Assembly (NCBI GenBank): GCA_015655445.1
Contig: JAATFA010000177.1
Coordinates: 1-41,417, forward strand
DNA: 41,417 nucleotides
Source of the DNA: Actinomycetales bacterium
Lineage (GTDB): Bacteria > Actinomycetota > Actinomycetes > Actinomycetales > Microbacteriaceae
Direction of reading: 5' to 3'
Shown here: positions 16,491 through 24,982 of the stretch, in pieces
Position numbering within the stretch: position 1 is the first letter of the stretch
How the letters are laid out: each line of letters starts with the position of its first letter
The notes under the pieces: generated by a model
Seen by the model: only the letters and a program-made list of their open reading frames with translations
The model's database searches: none
What the model was told of the DNA's origin: nothing
Made by a program: the position numbers and the translations under genes

Positions 16491-16498
16491 TGCCGCTC

Positions 16499-18655
16499 GT
16501 GACTGACGAGGTGCGGTCGCCGAAGCGCTGGCTGATCGGCGAGCCCTTGCCTACCGAGAAACTCGACGGCCAACTCCTCCCCAAGCACCTCGCCCTCCCG
16601 ATCTTCTCGAGCGACGCGCTCTCCTCCGTGGCCTACGCGCCGCAGGAGCTCATGCTCATCCTCATCGTCGGCGGGCTGTCGTTCCTCTCCTTCACGCCCT
16701 GGATCGCCGGCGCGGTCATCCTCCTGCTGCTCGTCGTCGTGCTCTCCTACCGCCTGCTCATCAAGGCGTATCCGAGCGGCGGCGGCGACTACGAGGTCGC
16801 GAGCAAGAACCTGGGCGAGAAGGCGGGCCTCGTCGTCGCGTCGGCGCTGCTCGTCGACTACGTCATGACCGTGGCCGTCTCGGTCGCCTCGGGCGTCGAC
16901 AACATCATCTCCGCCATCCCCGTGCTCAACACGTGGCGTGTCGAGCTCGCGATCGTGTTCGTCATCCTGCTCGCCGCCGTCAACCTTCGCGGTGTGCGAG
17001 AGTCGAGCAAGGCGTTCGCGCTGCCGACCTACCTCTTCATCGGCAGCATCGCGCTCATGGTCGTCGTCGCGCTCGTGCGCACGGCCGCGGGCGACCCGCC
17101 CGTCGCCGAGTCGGCGCAGTACGGCGTACACCCGCAGTCGATCTCGCAGGCCGCCCTCATCCTGCTGCTGTTGAGGGCGTTCTCGAGCGGATGCTCCGCC
17201 CTCACGGGCGTCGAGGCGATCTCCAACGGCGTGCAGGCCTTCCGCCACCCGAAAGTGCCGAACGCGCAGAAGACGCTCGTGGCGATGGGCGCGATCGCGA
17301 TCGCGCTCTTCGCGGGCCTCACCTCCGTCGCGCTCATCGCGCACGTGCACTACGCGGAGTCCGCGTGCGACCTCGTGGGCTTCCAGGACTGCCGCAGCGT
17401 GCCGCAGCGCAGCCTCATCGCCCAGATCGCCGCGAGCACGTTCGGCAACAACTCGCTGCTCTTCTTCCTCGTGCAGGCCGCGACCGCGGCCGTGCTCCTG
17501 CTCGCGGCGAACACGGCCTTCAACGGCTTCCCGCTGCTCGGCGCCGTGCTCGCGGCGGACAAGTACGCGCCCAAGGCGCTCTCGACGCGCGGTGACCGCC
17601 TCATCTTCTCCAACGGCGTCATCGCCCTCTCGATCGCCGCGGCCGTGCTCCTGCTGCTCTTCCGCGCCAACGTGACCGCGCTCATCCAGCTCTACATCAT
17701 CGGCGTGTTCGTGTCGTTCACGCTCGGCCAGGCGGGCATGGTGCGGCACTGGCGACGGCTCCTGCGGGAGGGCCAGGAGCGTCCGGGCCCCCTGCGCGCC
17801 TACCTCGTCGTCAACAGCTTCGGCGCGATCATGACGTTCACGGTGCTCGTCATCGTGACGATCACGAAGTTCACGCACGGCGCATGGATCGTCTTCCTGC
17901 TCATGCCGATCCTGTTCCTGCTCATGCTCGGCGTGAACCGGTACTACCGCGACGTCGAGAAGGAGATCGAGCCGGATCCGACGACGACCTTCGGCTCGTC
18001 GGGGGACCACGCGATCGTGCTCGTGGGCCGCCTGCAGAAGCCCGTGCTCAAGGCGCTCGACTACGCGATCGCCGCACGGCACGACAGCATCGAGGCCGTG
18101 CACGTCTCGATCGACGACGAGGAGAGCAGGAAGCTCGAGCGGCAGTGGGACGAGCAGAACATCCAGGTGCCGCTGCGCATCCTCGCCTCGCCCTACCGCG
18201 ACATCAGCATGCCCATCGTCAAGCACATCAAGCGCCACCGCGAGGAGCACGGCTCCGAGGTCGTCACGGTGTACACGCCGCAGTTCATCGTGGGGCACTG
18301 GTGGGAGGCGCTGCTGCACAACCACAAGGCGCGGCGCATCCGCCACAAGCTCGTGCTCGTCCACGGCGTCGTGATCGCGCTCGTTCCGTGGCTGCTCGAC
18401 TCCTCCGACCTGCTCTACGGCCGACGCTCGCGCCCGCTGCCCGGCCAGGACCGCCGCGGCGAGCCCATCCGGCCCGTCATGCGCCGCCCCATGCCGCCGG
18501 CGAAGGCGACGCTGCTCCACATAACCCCCACGCACGACCGCCCACGCGAGTCCGCCGAGCAGTGGCCGCAGCGCGACGACGCACGCCAGCCGGACGAGCA
18601 GCGCTCCGAGAACCGCGAGGGGCAGGCGCCCGAGGTCACGCGTTCGCGACCGTGA
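16499..18655 (+). CDS. APC-family permease, KimA-like (probable K+ importer)
   Basis: A 718-residue protein. The signature HLALPIFSSDALSSVAYAPQ near the N-terminus, GGGDYEVASKNLG and about 12 TM helices up to residue 480 match the KimA/YdaO branch of APC transporters, high-affinity potassium importers driven by H+. The C-terminal 230 residues are cytosolic: a USP-like alpha/beta domain (HAIVLVGRLQKPVLKALDYA, HDSIEAVHVSIDDEES) where KimA binds c-di-AMP, followed by a long polar tail (after about 660, rich in Arg, Glu, Pro). The tail is unusual against the roughly 610-residue Bacillus protein. Its GTGA stop overlaps the AlkD-like gene. Potassium is a family-based inference; amino acids are the alternative substrate. 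Confidence 0.85.
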   Translation: MTDEVRSPKRWLIGEPLPTEKLDGQLLPKHLALPIFSSDALSSVAYAPQELMLILIVGGLSFLSFTPWIAGAVILLLLVVVLSYRLLIKAYPSGGGDYEVASKNLGEKAGLVVASALLVDYVMTVAVSVASGVDNIISAIPVLNTWRVELAIVFVILLAAVNLRGVRESSKAFALPTYLFIGSIALMVVVALVRTAAGDPPVAESAQYGVHPQSISQAALILLLLRAFSSGCSALTGVEAISNGVQAFRHPKVPNAQKTLVAMGAIAIALFAGLTSVALIAHVHYAESACDLVGFQDCRSVPQRSLIAQIAASTFGNNSLLFFLVQAATAAVLLLAANTAFNGFPLLGAVLAADKYAPKALSTRGDRLIFSNGVIALSIAAAVLLLLFRANVTALIQLYIIGVFVSFTLGQAGMVRHWRRLLREGQERPGPLRAYLVVNSFGAIMTFTVLVIVTITKFTHGAWIVFLLMPILFLLMLGVNRYYRDVEKEIEPDPTTTFGSSGDHAIVLVGRLQKPVLKALDYAIAARHDSIEAVHVSIDDEESRKLERQWDEQNIQVPLRILASPYRDISMPIVKHIKRHREEHGSEVVTVYTPQFIVGHWWEALLHNHKARRIRHKLVLVHGVVIALVPWLLDSSDLLYGRRSRPLPGQDRRGEPIRPVMRRPMPPAKATLLHITPTHDRPRESAEQWPQRDDARQPDEQRSENREGQAPEVTRSRP

Positions 18656-19356
18656 CGGACACCGCGGCGGACGTGCGGCACGCCCTCGACGAGGCGGCCG
18701 ATCCCGAGCGCGTGGCCGTGCTGCGCCGCTTCTTCAAGACCGGACCCGGCGAGTACGGCGAGGGGGACGAGTTCCTCGGCGTGACCCTCCCCGCCGTGCG
18801 GCGTGTCGTGCGGCGGTTCCGCGACCTGCCGCTCGACGAGGCGGACGCGCTCCTGGACGACCCCGTGCACGAGTGCCGCCTCGCGGGCGTGCTCGTGCTC
18901 GTCGACCGCTACCCGCGCGAGCGGGCCGAGGTCGTGCGACGCTACCTCGCGGCCGTGCGTCGCGGAGCCGTCGACAGCTGGGACCTCGTCGACGCGAGCG
19001 CGGAGTACATCCTCGGTCCCGAGCTGCGCGAGGGGGATCGGAGCCTCGTGTTCGAGCTCGCCGCATCGCCGTCGCTGTGGGAGCGGCGCGTCGCGGTGCT
19101 CACGACGTTCGACTTCGTCAAGCACGGCGACGCGTCGACGACGCTCGCCCTCGCCGAGCGCCTGCTCGACGACCGCGAGGAACTCATCGCCAAGGCCGTC
19201 GGCTGGATGCTGCGCGAGGTCGGCAAGCGCGTCGACCGCGCGACGCTCCTCGGCTTCCTCGACGCCCACGCGGCGCGCATGCCCCGCACGATGCTGAGCT
19301 ACGCGACCGAGCACCTCGATCCGGCGGTCCGCGCCGGCTATCGCGCGATGCGCTGA
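18652..19356 (+). CDS. AlkD-like DNA alkylation repair protein (HEAT-like)
   Basis: A 234-residue all-helical protein of the DNA-7-methylguanine glycosylase/AlkD family, which excises bulky or cationic alkylated bases without base flipping. The catalytic-region motifs are SWDLVDASAEYILG (Trp and Asp matching AlkD Trp109 and Asp113) and LWERRVAVLTTFDFVK (Trp matching Trp187). KAVGWMLREVGKRVDR is also characteristic. GTG 18652 overlaps the end of the permease gene by GTGA, so it is the second gene of that operon. A hairpin follows the stop. No functional link to potassium transport is evident. Confidence 0.9.
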   Translation: MTDTAADVRHALDEAADPERVAVLRRFFKTGPGEYGEGDEFLGVTLPAVRRVVRRFRDLPLDEADALLDDPVHECRLAGVLVLVDRYPRERAEVVRRYLAAVRRGAVDSWDLVDASAEYILGPELREGDRSLVFELAASPSLWERRVAVLTTFDFVKHGDASTTLALAERLLDDREELIAKAVGWMLREVGKRVDRATLLGFLDAHAARMPRTMLSYATEHLDPAVRAGYRAMR

Positions 19357-19357
19357 G

Positions 19358-19375
19358 CGCCCGCCCTCGCGGGCG
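19358..19375. terminator. Short bidirectional terminator-like hairpin
   Basis: CGCCCGC-CCTC-GCGGGCG, a 7-bp stem immediately after the AlkD-like stop and 22 bp before the convergent glycosyltransferase stop. No clear T-tract. Confidence 0.45.
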
Positions 19376-19396
19376 GGGTCCCGCAGGTCCGGCGCG

Positions 19397-20518
19397 TCAG
19401 GCGACGGCCTCCGTGAGCGAGCGGATGGTGCGCGTGCCCTCCGCGAGCATCCGGTAGACGCGCTCGTATCCCGCCGCCATGACGGGCAGGTCGAACCGGC
19501 GCTCGACGTGCGCGCGGCACTCGGCGGGATCGAGCTCGGACGCCTCGCCGATCGCGCGCACGAGGTCGTCGACGTCGTCCACGACGATCCCCGTGCGCCC
19601 GTGCGCGACGACCTCGGGCACGCTCCCCCGCCGCGTCGCGACGACGGGCGTGCCGCACGCCATCGCCTCCACCATGACCATGCCGAACGGCTCCTCCCAC
19701 TGGATCGGGAAGACGAGGCACGCGGCGCGCGAGAACAGCTCGCGCTTGAGCTGCGCGTCCGCCTCGCCGACGTACTCGACGCCCGCGCCGAGCCGCGGCC
19801 GGATCTCGCGCTCGAAGTACTCGTGCTCGGGCGCCTCGTTGAGCTTGCCCGCGAGCAGGATGCGACGGCCCGCGGCACGCGCGGCGTCGATCGCGAGGTG
19901 GGCGCCCTTGTCGGGGCTGAAGCGTCCGATCCACAGCAGCTCGGGGTCCTTCGACTCCCGGTACGGGAAGGACGACACGTCGATCGCGTTGTGCACCGTG
20001 CCGACCCAGTTGAGGTGGGGTGCGAGGCGGCGCTGGGCGTCGGAGATCGCGACGAGGTCGACCGTGCGGCCGAGGCGCGCGAGGTAGTCGCCGTTCTCGC
20101 CCGTCACGGGCCCGTGGACCGTGACGACGGTCGGGATCGCGCGTCCGCGGGCGAGAAGCGGTCCCGCGAGCGAGTGGTCGTGCACGACGTCGAGGTCGAG
20201 CTCGTCGAGCACACGCGCCGCCTCCGCGGCGAGGATGACCTCGGGCATCGCGCTCGCGCCGAGGAGCGCGGAGGGCGGCTCGTCGTAGACGGCGACGTGG
20301 CGTGCGGCCTTCGTGCGCTTCGTCCCGGACGCGACGACGGTGACCTCGTGCCCGCGGTCGGCGAGCTGGTCGACGAGTGCGGCGACGACCGCCTCCGTGC
20401 CGCCGTAGCCCTTCGGCGGCAGCTCGAACCAGGGCGGCGCGACCATGCCGACGCGCAGCGGACGCTCGCGGTCCTCGGCGGCGGGCGGCTCTTCGGACGA
20501 TGCGACGACGAACGACAT
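19397..20518 (-). CDS. GT4-family glycosyltransferase
   Basis: A 373-residue GT-B retaining glycosyltransferase. The N-terminal domain begins RVGMVAPPWFELPPKGYGGT with the Gly-rich acceptor/donor loop and DVVHDHSLAG. The C-terminal domain has IGRFSPDKGAHLAIDAARAA and the nucleotide-sugar motif FPIQWEEPFGMVMVEAMACG (the E-x7-E region), followed by GTPVVATRRGSVPEVV. No TM segment; cytosolic or membrane-peripheral. ATG 20518 has GGAGGAG upstream. It is divergent from a glycogen-debranching-type glucosidase, a pairing often seen in actinobacteria, which hints at alpha-glucan or trehalose-type metabolism. The actual donor and acceptor are unknown. Confidence 0.9.
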   Translation of the reverse strand: MSFVVASSEEPPAAEDRERPLRVGMVAPPWFELPPKGYGGTEAVVAALVDQLADRGHEVTVVASGTKRTKAARHVAVYDEPPSALLGASAMPEVILAAEAARVLDELDLDVVHDHSLAGPLLARGRAIPTVVTVHGPVTGENGDYLARLGRTVDLVAISDAQRRLAPHLNWVGTVHNAIDVSSFPYRESKDPELLWIGRFSPDKGAHLAIDAARAAGRRILLAGKLNEAPEHEYFEREIRPRLGAGVEYVGEADAQLKRELFSRAACLVFPIQWEEPFGMVMVEAMACGTPVVATRRGSVPEVVAHGRTGIVVDDVDDLVRAIGEASELDPAECRAHVERRFDLPVMAAGYERVYRMLAEGTRTIRSLTEAVA

Positions 20519-20653
20519 GCTCTACTCCTCCCCGCTGGCGGAACCGTGGGGCTCCCGCGAGGGCGCGATCGAGCGAGGCCCGTCCGCGCTCGCGCGGGAT
20601 GGCCACCTTGCCGGTCTGCTGGATGGTTCATCACCAGGGTATGGGAGCAAAGC

Positions 20654-20669
20654 TACAATTGCAATTGCA
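20654..20669 (+). promoter_or_regulatory. -10-like TACAAT over a tandem CAATTG operator-like repeat
   Basis: TACAAT (20654-20659) is a good -10 about 60 bp before the glucosidase start. It overlaps CAATTGCAATTG (20656-20667), and TGCAATTGCA (20660-20669) is a perfect 10-bp palindrome. This AT-rich block stands out in the GC-rich gap (20519-20721). A regulator binding there is inference; no clear -35 was found. Confidence 0.45.
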
Positions 20670-20721
20670 GGTTTTCTGATCCCGAGCCGGAGGAATGAAC
20701 CGGAGGAACGGAGGAAGCACC

Positions 20722-22992
20722 GTGTCGAGCACGACGCGCGACCGCACGGGGGAGCCCGTCGCGTTCCCGGAGAGCACGCCGCGGCTGGAGGACACGCCGC
20801 GATCCGAGGGCGGCACGACGCCGGCCGGGGCCGGGACGAGCGCGAAGGGTGCCGCGCGGCTGCGCGAGGACGAGACCCGCCCCCGCGGTCTCGCGCCCGT
20901 CGGGCAGCCCCAGCCGACCGTGACCCTCGTCGAGGGGTCCTCCTTCTGCGTCTCCGACCACGCCGGCGAGATCGAGCCGCACCGGGCCGACGGGCTCTTC
21001 GTGCGCGACACGCGCGTCGTCTCGCGCTGGCAGCTGCGCATCGACGGCGCACCGGTCGAGCCGCTCACGGTCATCCCCGCCGAGCCGTTCGAGTGCGTCT
21101 TCGTCGGCCGCGCCGCGACACGGCCCGGCCACCCCGAGCCGACGATCGTCGTCGAGCGCTCCCGGTTCGTCGGCCAGGGCATGCGCGAGGACCTCACGCT
21201 GCGCAACTTCGGGTCGGAGGCGGCGGGCGTCGACGTCTCGCTCGCCGTCGACGCCGACTTCGCCGACCTCTTCCACGTGAAGGAGCACCGCTCGGCCCAC
21301 CCGCACCCCGTCGGCCACCGCCACGTCGGCTCCGACCTCGTGTACTGGATCGAGGGGTCGACGGAGAGCCGGGGCGTGCGTGTGAGCGCCCCCGGGGCGC
21401 ACGCCGTCTCGCACGCGCTCGAGTTCCGCGTCGTCGTGCCGCCGCAGTCCTCGTGGTCGACCACGATCGAGGTGCTCCCGAGCCTCGGCGGCCACGAGCT
21501 CGAGGCCGCGTTCCCCGCCGACCGCCCCGTCGAGAGCGCCGCGCCCGCCGAGCGCATGCGCGGGTGGCACGACGCGACGCCGACCGCGGAGGTCGAGAAC
21601 ACGGTGCTCGCGAACGCCCTCGCGGTGAGCGAGCGCGACCTCGGAGCGCTGCGCATCAAGGACCCCGAGCACCCCGAGGACGACGTCGTCGCGGCGGGGG
21701 CACCGTGGTTCATGGCGCTCTTCGGGCGGGACTCCCTCATCACGAGCTGGATGATGCTGCCGTTCGCGCCGCGCCTCGCCGTCGGCACGCTGCGCACGCT
21801 CGCACGCCTGCAGGGCACGCGGAGCGACCCGCGCACGGACGAGCAGCCCGGACGCATCCTGCACGAGGTGCGGCTCGGCGCCGACCTCTCGCTCGCCCTC
21901 GGCGGGGAGAGCGTGTACTACGGCTCGATCGACTCGACGCCCCTCTTCGTCATGCTCGCCGGGCGCGCCCTCCGCTGGGGCGTGCCCGCCGAGGAGCTCG
22001 CCGAGCTGCGGCCCGCGATCGAGCGCGCGCTCGCGTGGATCGAGGAGCACGGGGATCGCGACGGGGACGGCTTCGTCGAGTACGAGCGCGGGACCGATCG
22101 CGGGCTCGCCAACCAGGGCTGGAAGGACAGCCTCGACTCGATCGCCTTCCGCGACGGCACGTGGGCCCGCACTCCCATCGCGCTCGCGGAGGTGCAGGGC
22201 TACTGCCACGCGGCGTACCTCGCCGGCGCCGACCTCGCCGAGGCGTGGGGCGAGCCCGGCGACGCGATCCGCTGGCGCGAGCGCGCCGCCGAGCTCAAGC
22301 GGCGCTTCCACGAGGCGTTCTGGATGCCGGACGAGGGCTTCTACGCGCTCGCGCTCGACCGCGACAAGCGCCAGGTGGACGTCGTGTCCTCGAACATCGG
22401 CCACTGCCTGTGGACGGGGATCGTCGACGAGAGCGTCGCCGACCGCGTCGTCGACCGCCTCCTCGCGCCCGACATGTTCAGCGGGTTCGGCATCCGCACG
22501 CTCTCCACGACGTCACGCGCGTTCAACCCCGCGAGCTACCACAACGGCTCGGTGTGGCCCCACGACTCGGTGCTCGGTGCGGCGGGCATGGCCCGCTACG
22601 GCAGGCGCGACGCCGCCATGCGCGTCGTCGGCGGCCTGCTCGACGCGCTCGAGGCGTTCGGCGGGCGCCTGCCGGAGCTGTTCTGCGGCTTCGACCGCGC
22701 CGACAAGCCCGTGCCCGTGCCCTATCCGACCTCGTGCTCGCCCCAGGCGTGGGCGGCCGCGACGCCGTTCGAGATGCTCCGCATCGCGCTCGGACTCGCC
22801 GCCGACCTGCCGCGCGGCGTCGTGACGGCGCGCCCGACCCCTCCGCTCATCGGCGGGGTGCACCTCGCGGGGCTGCCGCTCGGCCTGCACCGGCTCACGA
22901 TCGAGGCCGACCCGGATCGCGTGGACGTCGCCGGGCTCCCCGAGGCCGTCGCGGGCCCCTCACCGGCTCCCGCGCGCGGACGGGTCGACTAG
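20722..22992 (+). CDS. Amylo-alpha-1,6-glucosidase / glycogen debranching-type enzyme
   Basis: A 756-residue protein. Residues about 70-280 form the N-terminal GDE_N_bis-type beta domain (VTLVEGSSFCVSDHAGEIEP, GLFVRDTRVVSRWQLRIDG). Residues about 300-720 form an (alpha/alpha)6 toroid of the amylo-alpha-1,6-glucosidase/MGH-like group, with PWFMALFGRDSLITSWM, DGDGFVEYERGTDRGLANQG and ASYHNGSVWPHDS carrying the expected acidic and aromatic residues. The first 65 residues are low-complexity. GTG 20722 is chosen because GGAGGA lies 6 nt upstream; ATG 20695 has a Shine-Dalgarno too close to it. It probably acts on alpha-glucan or oligoglucoside side chains in the cytosol. The stop is TAG. Confidence 0.9.
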   Translation: MSSTTRDRTGEPVAFPESTPRLEDTPRSEGGTTPAGAGTSAKGAARLREDETRPRGLAPVGQPQPTVTLVEGSSFCVSDHAGEIEPHRADGLFVRDTRVVSRWQLRIDGAPVEPLTVIPAEPFECVFVGRAATRPGHPEPTIVVERSRFVGQGMREDLTLRNFGSEAAGVDVSLAVDADFADLFHVKEHRSAHPHPVGHRHVGSDLVYWIEGSTESRGVRVSAPGAHAVSHALEFRVVVPPQSSWSTTIEVLPSLGGHELEAAFPADRPVESAAPAERMRGWHDATPTAEVENTVLANALAVSERDLGALRIKDPEHPEDDVVAAGAPWFMALFGRDSLITSWMMLPFAPRLAVGTLRTLARLQGTRSDPRTDEQPGRILHEVRLGADLSLALGGESVYYGSIDSTPLFVMLAGRALRWGVPAEELAELRPAIERALAWIEEHGDRDGDGFVEYERGTDRGLANQGWKDSLDSIAFRDGTWARTPIALAEVQGYCHAAYLAGADLAEAWGEPGDAIRWRERAAELKRRFHEAFWMPDEGFYALALDRDKRQVDVVSSNIGHCLWTGIVDESVADRVVDRLLAPDMFSGFGIRTLSTTSRAFNPASYHNGSVWPHDSVLGAAGMARYGRRDAAMRVVGGLLDALEAFGGRLPELFCGFDRADKPVPVPYPTSCSPQAWAAATPFEMLRIALGLAADLPRGVVTARPTPPLIGGVHLAGLPLGLHRLTIEADPDRVDVAGLPEAVAGPSPAPARGRVD

Positions 22993-23036
22993 CATCGGAC
23001 AGAACTGCGGCCCGCCCGGCCCCGAAGGTGATGCGC

Positions 23037-23408
23037 ATGATGAAGGAGAAGACGAGAGCACGGCGCTCGCGCTCGGACCTGTCCGCGCTCGACGACAGCT
23101 CGGCGCCGCTCTACACGATCGGGCAGGTCGCCGCGCTCCTGGGCATCCAGCCCGCCGCGCTCCGTCGCATCGACGAGCAGGCGATCGTGACCCCCGGGCG
23201 GTCGCAGAGCGGCCAGCGCCGGTACTCGCGCGACGAGGTCGAGCGCTTGCGCGAGGTCATCGAGCTCACGGAGGAGGGCGTCACGCTCGCGGGCGTGCGC
23301 AAGGTGCTCGCGCTGCGCCAGCGCGTGAACGACCTCGAGGTCGAGCTCGCCGACCTGCGCGAGGAGCGCGCGCACGACGGCGGCCCGGAGACGGTCAGCC
23401 GGAGCTGA
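23037..23408 (+). CDS. MerR-family regulator (HspR-like)
   Basis: A 123-residue protein: a basic N-terminus, HTH of the MerR/HspR type (LYTIGQVAALLGIQPAALRR, then SGQRRYSRDEVERLREVIEL, EEGVTLAGVRKVLALRQRVN) and a C-terminal coiled coil (LRQRVNDLEVELADLREER). HspR-like proteins repress chaperone genes, but no dnaK or clpB is here. ATG 23037 is favoured over ATG 23031 because AAGG sits 7 nt before it. It follows the glucosidase by about 45 bp and may be cotranscribed. It overlaps the convergent monooxygenase gene by 14 bp, which is a tight tail-to-tail arrangement. Confidence 0.85.
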   Translation: MMKEKTRARRSRSDLSALDDSSAPLYTIGQVAALLGIQPAALRRIDEQAIVTPGRSQSGQRRYSRDEVERLREVIELTEEGVTLAGVRKVLALRQRVNDLEVELADLREERAHDGGPETVSRS

Positions 23409-24489
23409 GCGCGGCGACGACCTGCCGGGCGATGATGCGCCCGGCGCGGTTCGCGCCGATCGTGCTCGCCATGGGCCCGTACCCGGCGAAGAAGACGCGC
23501 GGATCGCGCCACGACGACCCCGCCCCGACCTGCACGCCGCCGGCCTTCTCGCGCAGGCGCAGCGGCGCGAGGTGACGCAGCTCGGGCCGGAATCCGGTCG
23601 CCCAGATGATCGCGTCGGCCCGCCGGAACGACCCGTCCGCCCAGCGCACTCCGTCCGGCTCGACACGCGAGAACATCGGACGCGCGACGAGCAGGCCGCG
23701 GTCGATCGCCGCCTGGATGCGGCGACTGCGGGGCACGCCCGTCGTGCTCACGATGCTCGGCAATGCGCGCCCCTCGCGCGCCGCCTCGTCCTGCAGCGCG
23801 ACGGACCGCTTGCCGGCCTCGATGTCGAGCTCCTGCTTCTCGAGGAACTCGACGGGGCGGCGCGCGACCCACGTGAGCTCGGCGGCGACGTTCTCGAGCT
23901 CGAGCAGGAAGCCGATCGCGGACGTGCCGCCGCCCACGACGACGACGCTCTGGCCGGCGAACTCCTCGGGCGAGACGTAGTCGACCGTGTGCAGCTGGCG
24001 GCCGCGGAACTCCCGCATCCCCGGATACCACGGCACGAACGGCGCGCCCCACGTGCCGGTCGCGTTGACGACGACGCGCGTCGTGACGCGCTGCTCGCCC
24101 ACGGCGTCGACGAAGCGCACCGCGAGGTCGACGCCCTCGTCCTCGACCGCGACGACGTCCGCGGGGCGCACGACCTGGAACCCGTAGTGCTCCTCGTAGC
24201 GCGCATAGTACTCGGCCACGACATCGCGCGCGGGACGCTGCCGGTCCGCGGTCTCGAAGCTCAGCCCGAGCTCGTCCATGCCCGGCAGGTCGTTGACGCG
24301 GTGGGCGTAGCCGAGCCGCAGCCCGGCCCAGCGGAACTGCCACGCACCTCCCGCGCCCGGGCCGCGATCGAGCACGACGAAGTCGTCGCCCGCCTCGAGG
24401 CCGAGCCGCTGCAGGAAGTAGGAGACGGAGAGCCCCGCCTGGCCCGCGCCGATCACCACGACCGAGGTCTCCGTGCTGCGGGCGTTCAC
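23395..24489 (-). CDS. Flavin-containing monooxygenase-like FAD/NAD(P) oxidoreductase
   Basis: A 364-residue two-dinucleotide-domain flavoprotein. FAD site VVVIGAGQAGLSVSYFL at 10-26, NADPH site VVVVGGGTSAIGFLLEL near 185, and the FMO/BVMO-like ATGFRPELRHLAPL near 295 with the usual Ala-Thr-Gly. It resembles CzcO-type or trimethylamine-monooxygenase-like enzymes; the substrate is unknown. It starts with GTG 24489; TACCCT on the minus strand (24501-24496) is 6 nt before it, so the transcript looks leaderless. Its 3' end overlaps the MerR gene by 14 bp. Confidence 0.9.
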   Translation of the reverse strand: MNARSTETSVVVIGAGQAGLSVSYFLQRLGLEAGDDFVVLDRGPGAGGAWQFRWAGLRLGYAHRVNDLPGMDELGLSFETADRQRPARDVVAEYYARYEEHYGFQVVRPADVVAVEDEGVDLAVRFVDAVGEQRVTTRVVVNATGTWGAPFVPWYPGMREFRGRQLHTVDYVSPEEFAGQSVVVVGGGTSAIGFLLELENVAAELTWVARRPVEFLEKQELDIEAGKRSVALQDEAAREGRALPSIVSTTGVPRSRRIQAAIDRGLLVARPMFSRVEPDGVRWADGSFRRADAIIWATGFRPELRHLAPLRLREKAGGVQVGAGSSWRDPRVFFAGYGPMASTIGANRAGRIIARQVVAALSSG

Positions 24490-24501
24490 GCGCTCAGGGT
24501 A
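24490..24501 (-). promoter_or_regulatory. Leaderless -10 box of the monooxygenase
   Basis: TACCCT (minus strand, 24501-24496), six bases, then GTG 24489. No Shine-Dalgarno sequence is seen. Confidence 0.45.
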
Positions 24502-24621
24502 CTCGCCGCCGCTGCACCGCCGCCGGCGGGAGCCAGGGGCCGGGAAGGGCTCGCGTGGTAAGCTGGCGAGAGCTTTTCGTCAGTTGCACGTTCGCCATTC
24601 TTGATCACGAGGGGGTCACGC

Positions 24622-24822
24622 ATGGGGCGGGGCCGTCAGAAGGCAAAGCACACGAAGGTCGCTCGTGAGCTCAAGTACTTCAGCCCGGAGACGAACTACT
24701 CCGCCCTCGAGCGGGAGTTGGCCGGCAACGCGCGTCTCGAGGAGGATCTCGAGAAGTGGCCGGAGTACTCCGTGCGCGACGACGAGTACGAGGACGAGCA
24801 GGGCGAGTCGAAGACCGCCTGA
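24622..24822 (+). CDS. DUF3073 family protein
   Basis: A 66-residue protein with the invariant DUF3073 opening MGRGRQKAKHTKVARELKYF, then a Glu/Asp-rich helix (ELAGNARLEEDLEKWPEY) and an acidic tail. The basic head and acidic tail suggest nucleic-acid or ribosome contact, but the function is unknown. It is characteristic of actinobacteria, where it is commonly found near the pur genes as here. ATG 24622 has GAGGGGG 6 nt upstream; TAAGCT (24559-24564) is a likely -10. A large hairpin follows. Confidence 0.9.
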   Translation: MGRGRQKAKHTKVARELKYFSPETNYSALERELAGNARLEEDLEKWPEYSVRDDEYEDEQGESKTA

Positions 24823-24905
24823 CCCCCGCACCCCGCCTCCCCCCGCACACCGCCTCCCCGGCGTTCCCGCGTTGCCTCGCGCGCCCCGCGCGCCGTGCAC
24901 ACCCT

Positions 24906-24970
24906 CCCGTGAAGGGCGCCATACCGTCGCTCTCCCGCGCTGAGAGCAGCGGTATGGCGCCCCTCACGGG
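24906..24970. terminator. Very large hairpin between DUF3073 and purM
   Basis: CCCGTGAAGGGCGCCATACCG (24906-24926) pairs with 24950-24970 with one mismatch in 21, and an inner stem GCTCTC/GAGAGC extends it to about 29 bp. An additional TCACGGGAGGGG after the right arm can pair with the sequence before the left arm. It sits between convergent genes, 12 bp from the purM stop, so a bidirectional terminator is likely. A dispersed palindromic repeat is the alternative. Confidence 0.65.
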
Positions 24971-24982
24971 TCACGGGAGGGG

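Noticed and set aside
16403-16498. c-di-AMP riboswitch before the KimA-like gene
   Set aside because: Only about 96 bp separate it from the PadR stop and the promoter lies within 36 bp of the start codon, leaving no leader for the aptamer.
24906-24970. Terminal inverted repeats of an insertion sequence
   Set aside because: The arms are only 23 nt apart, so no transposase fits between them.
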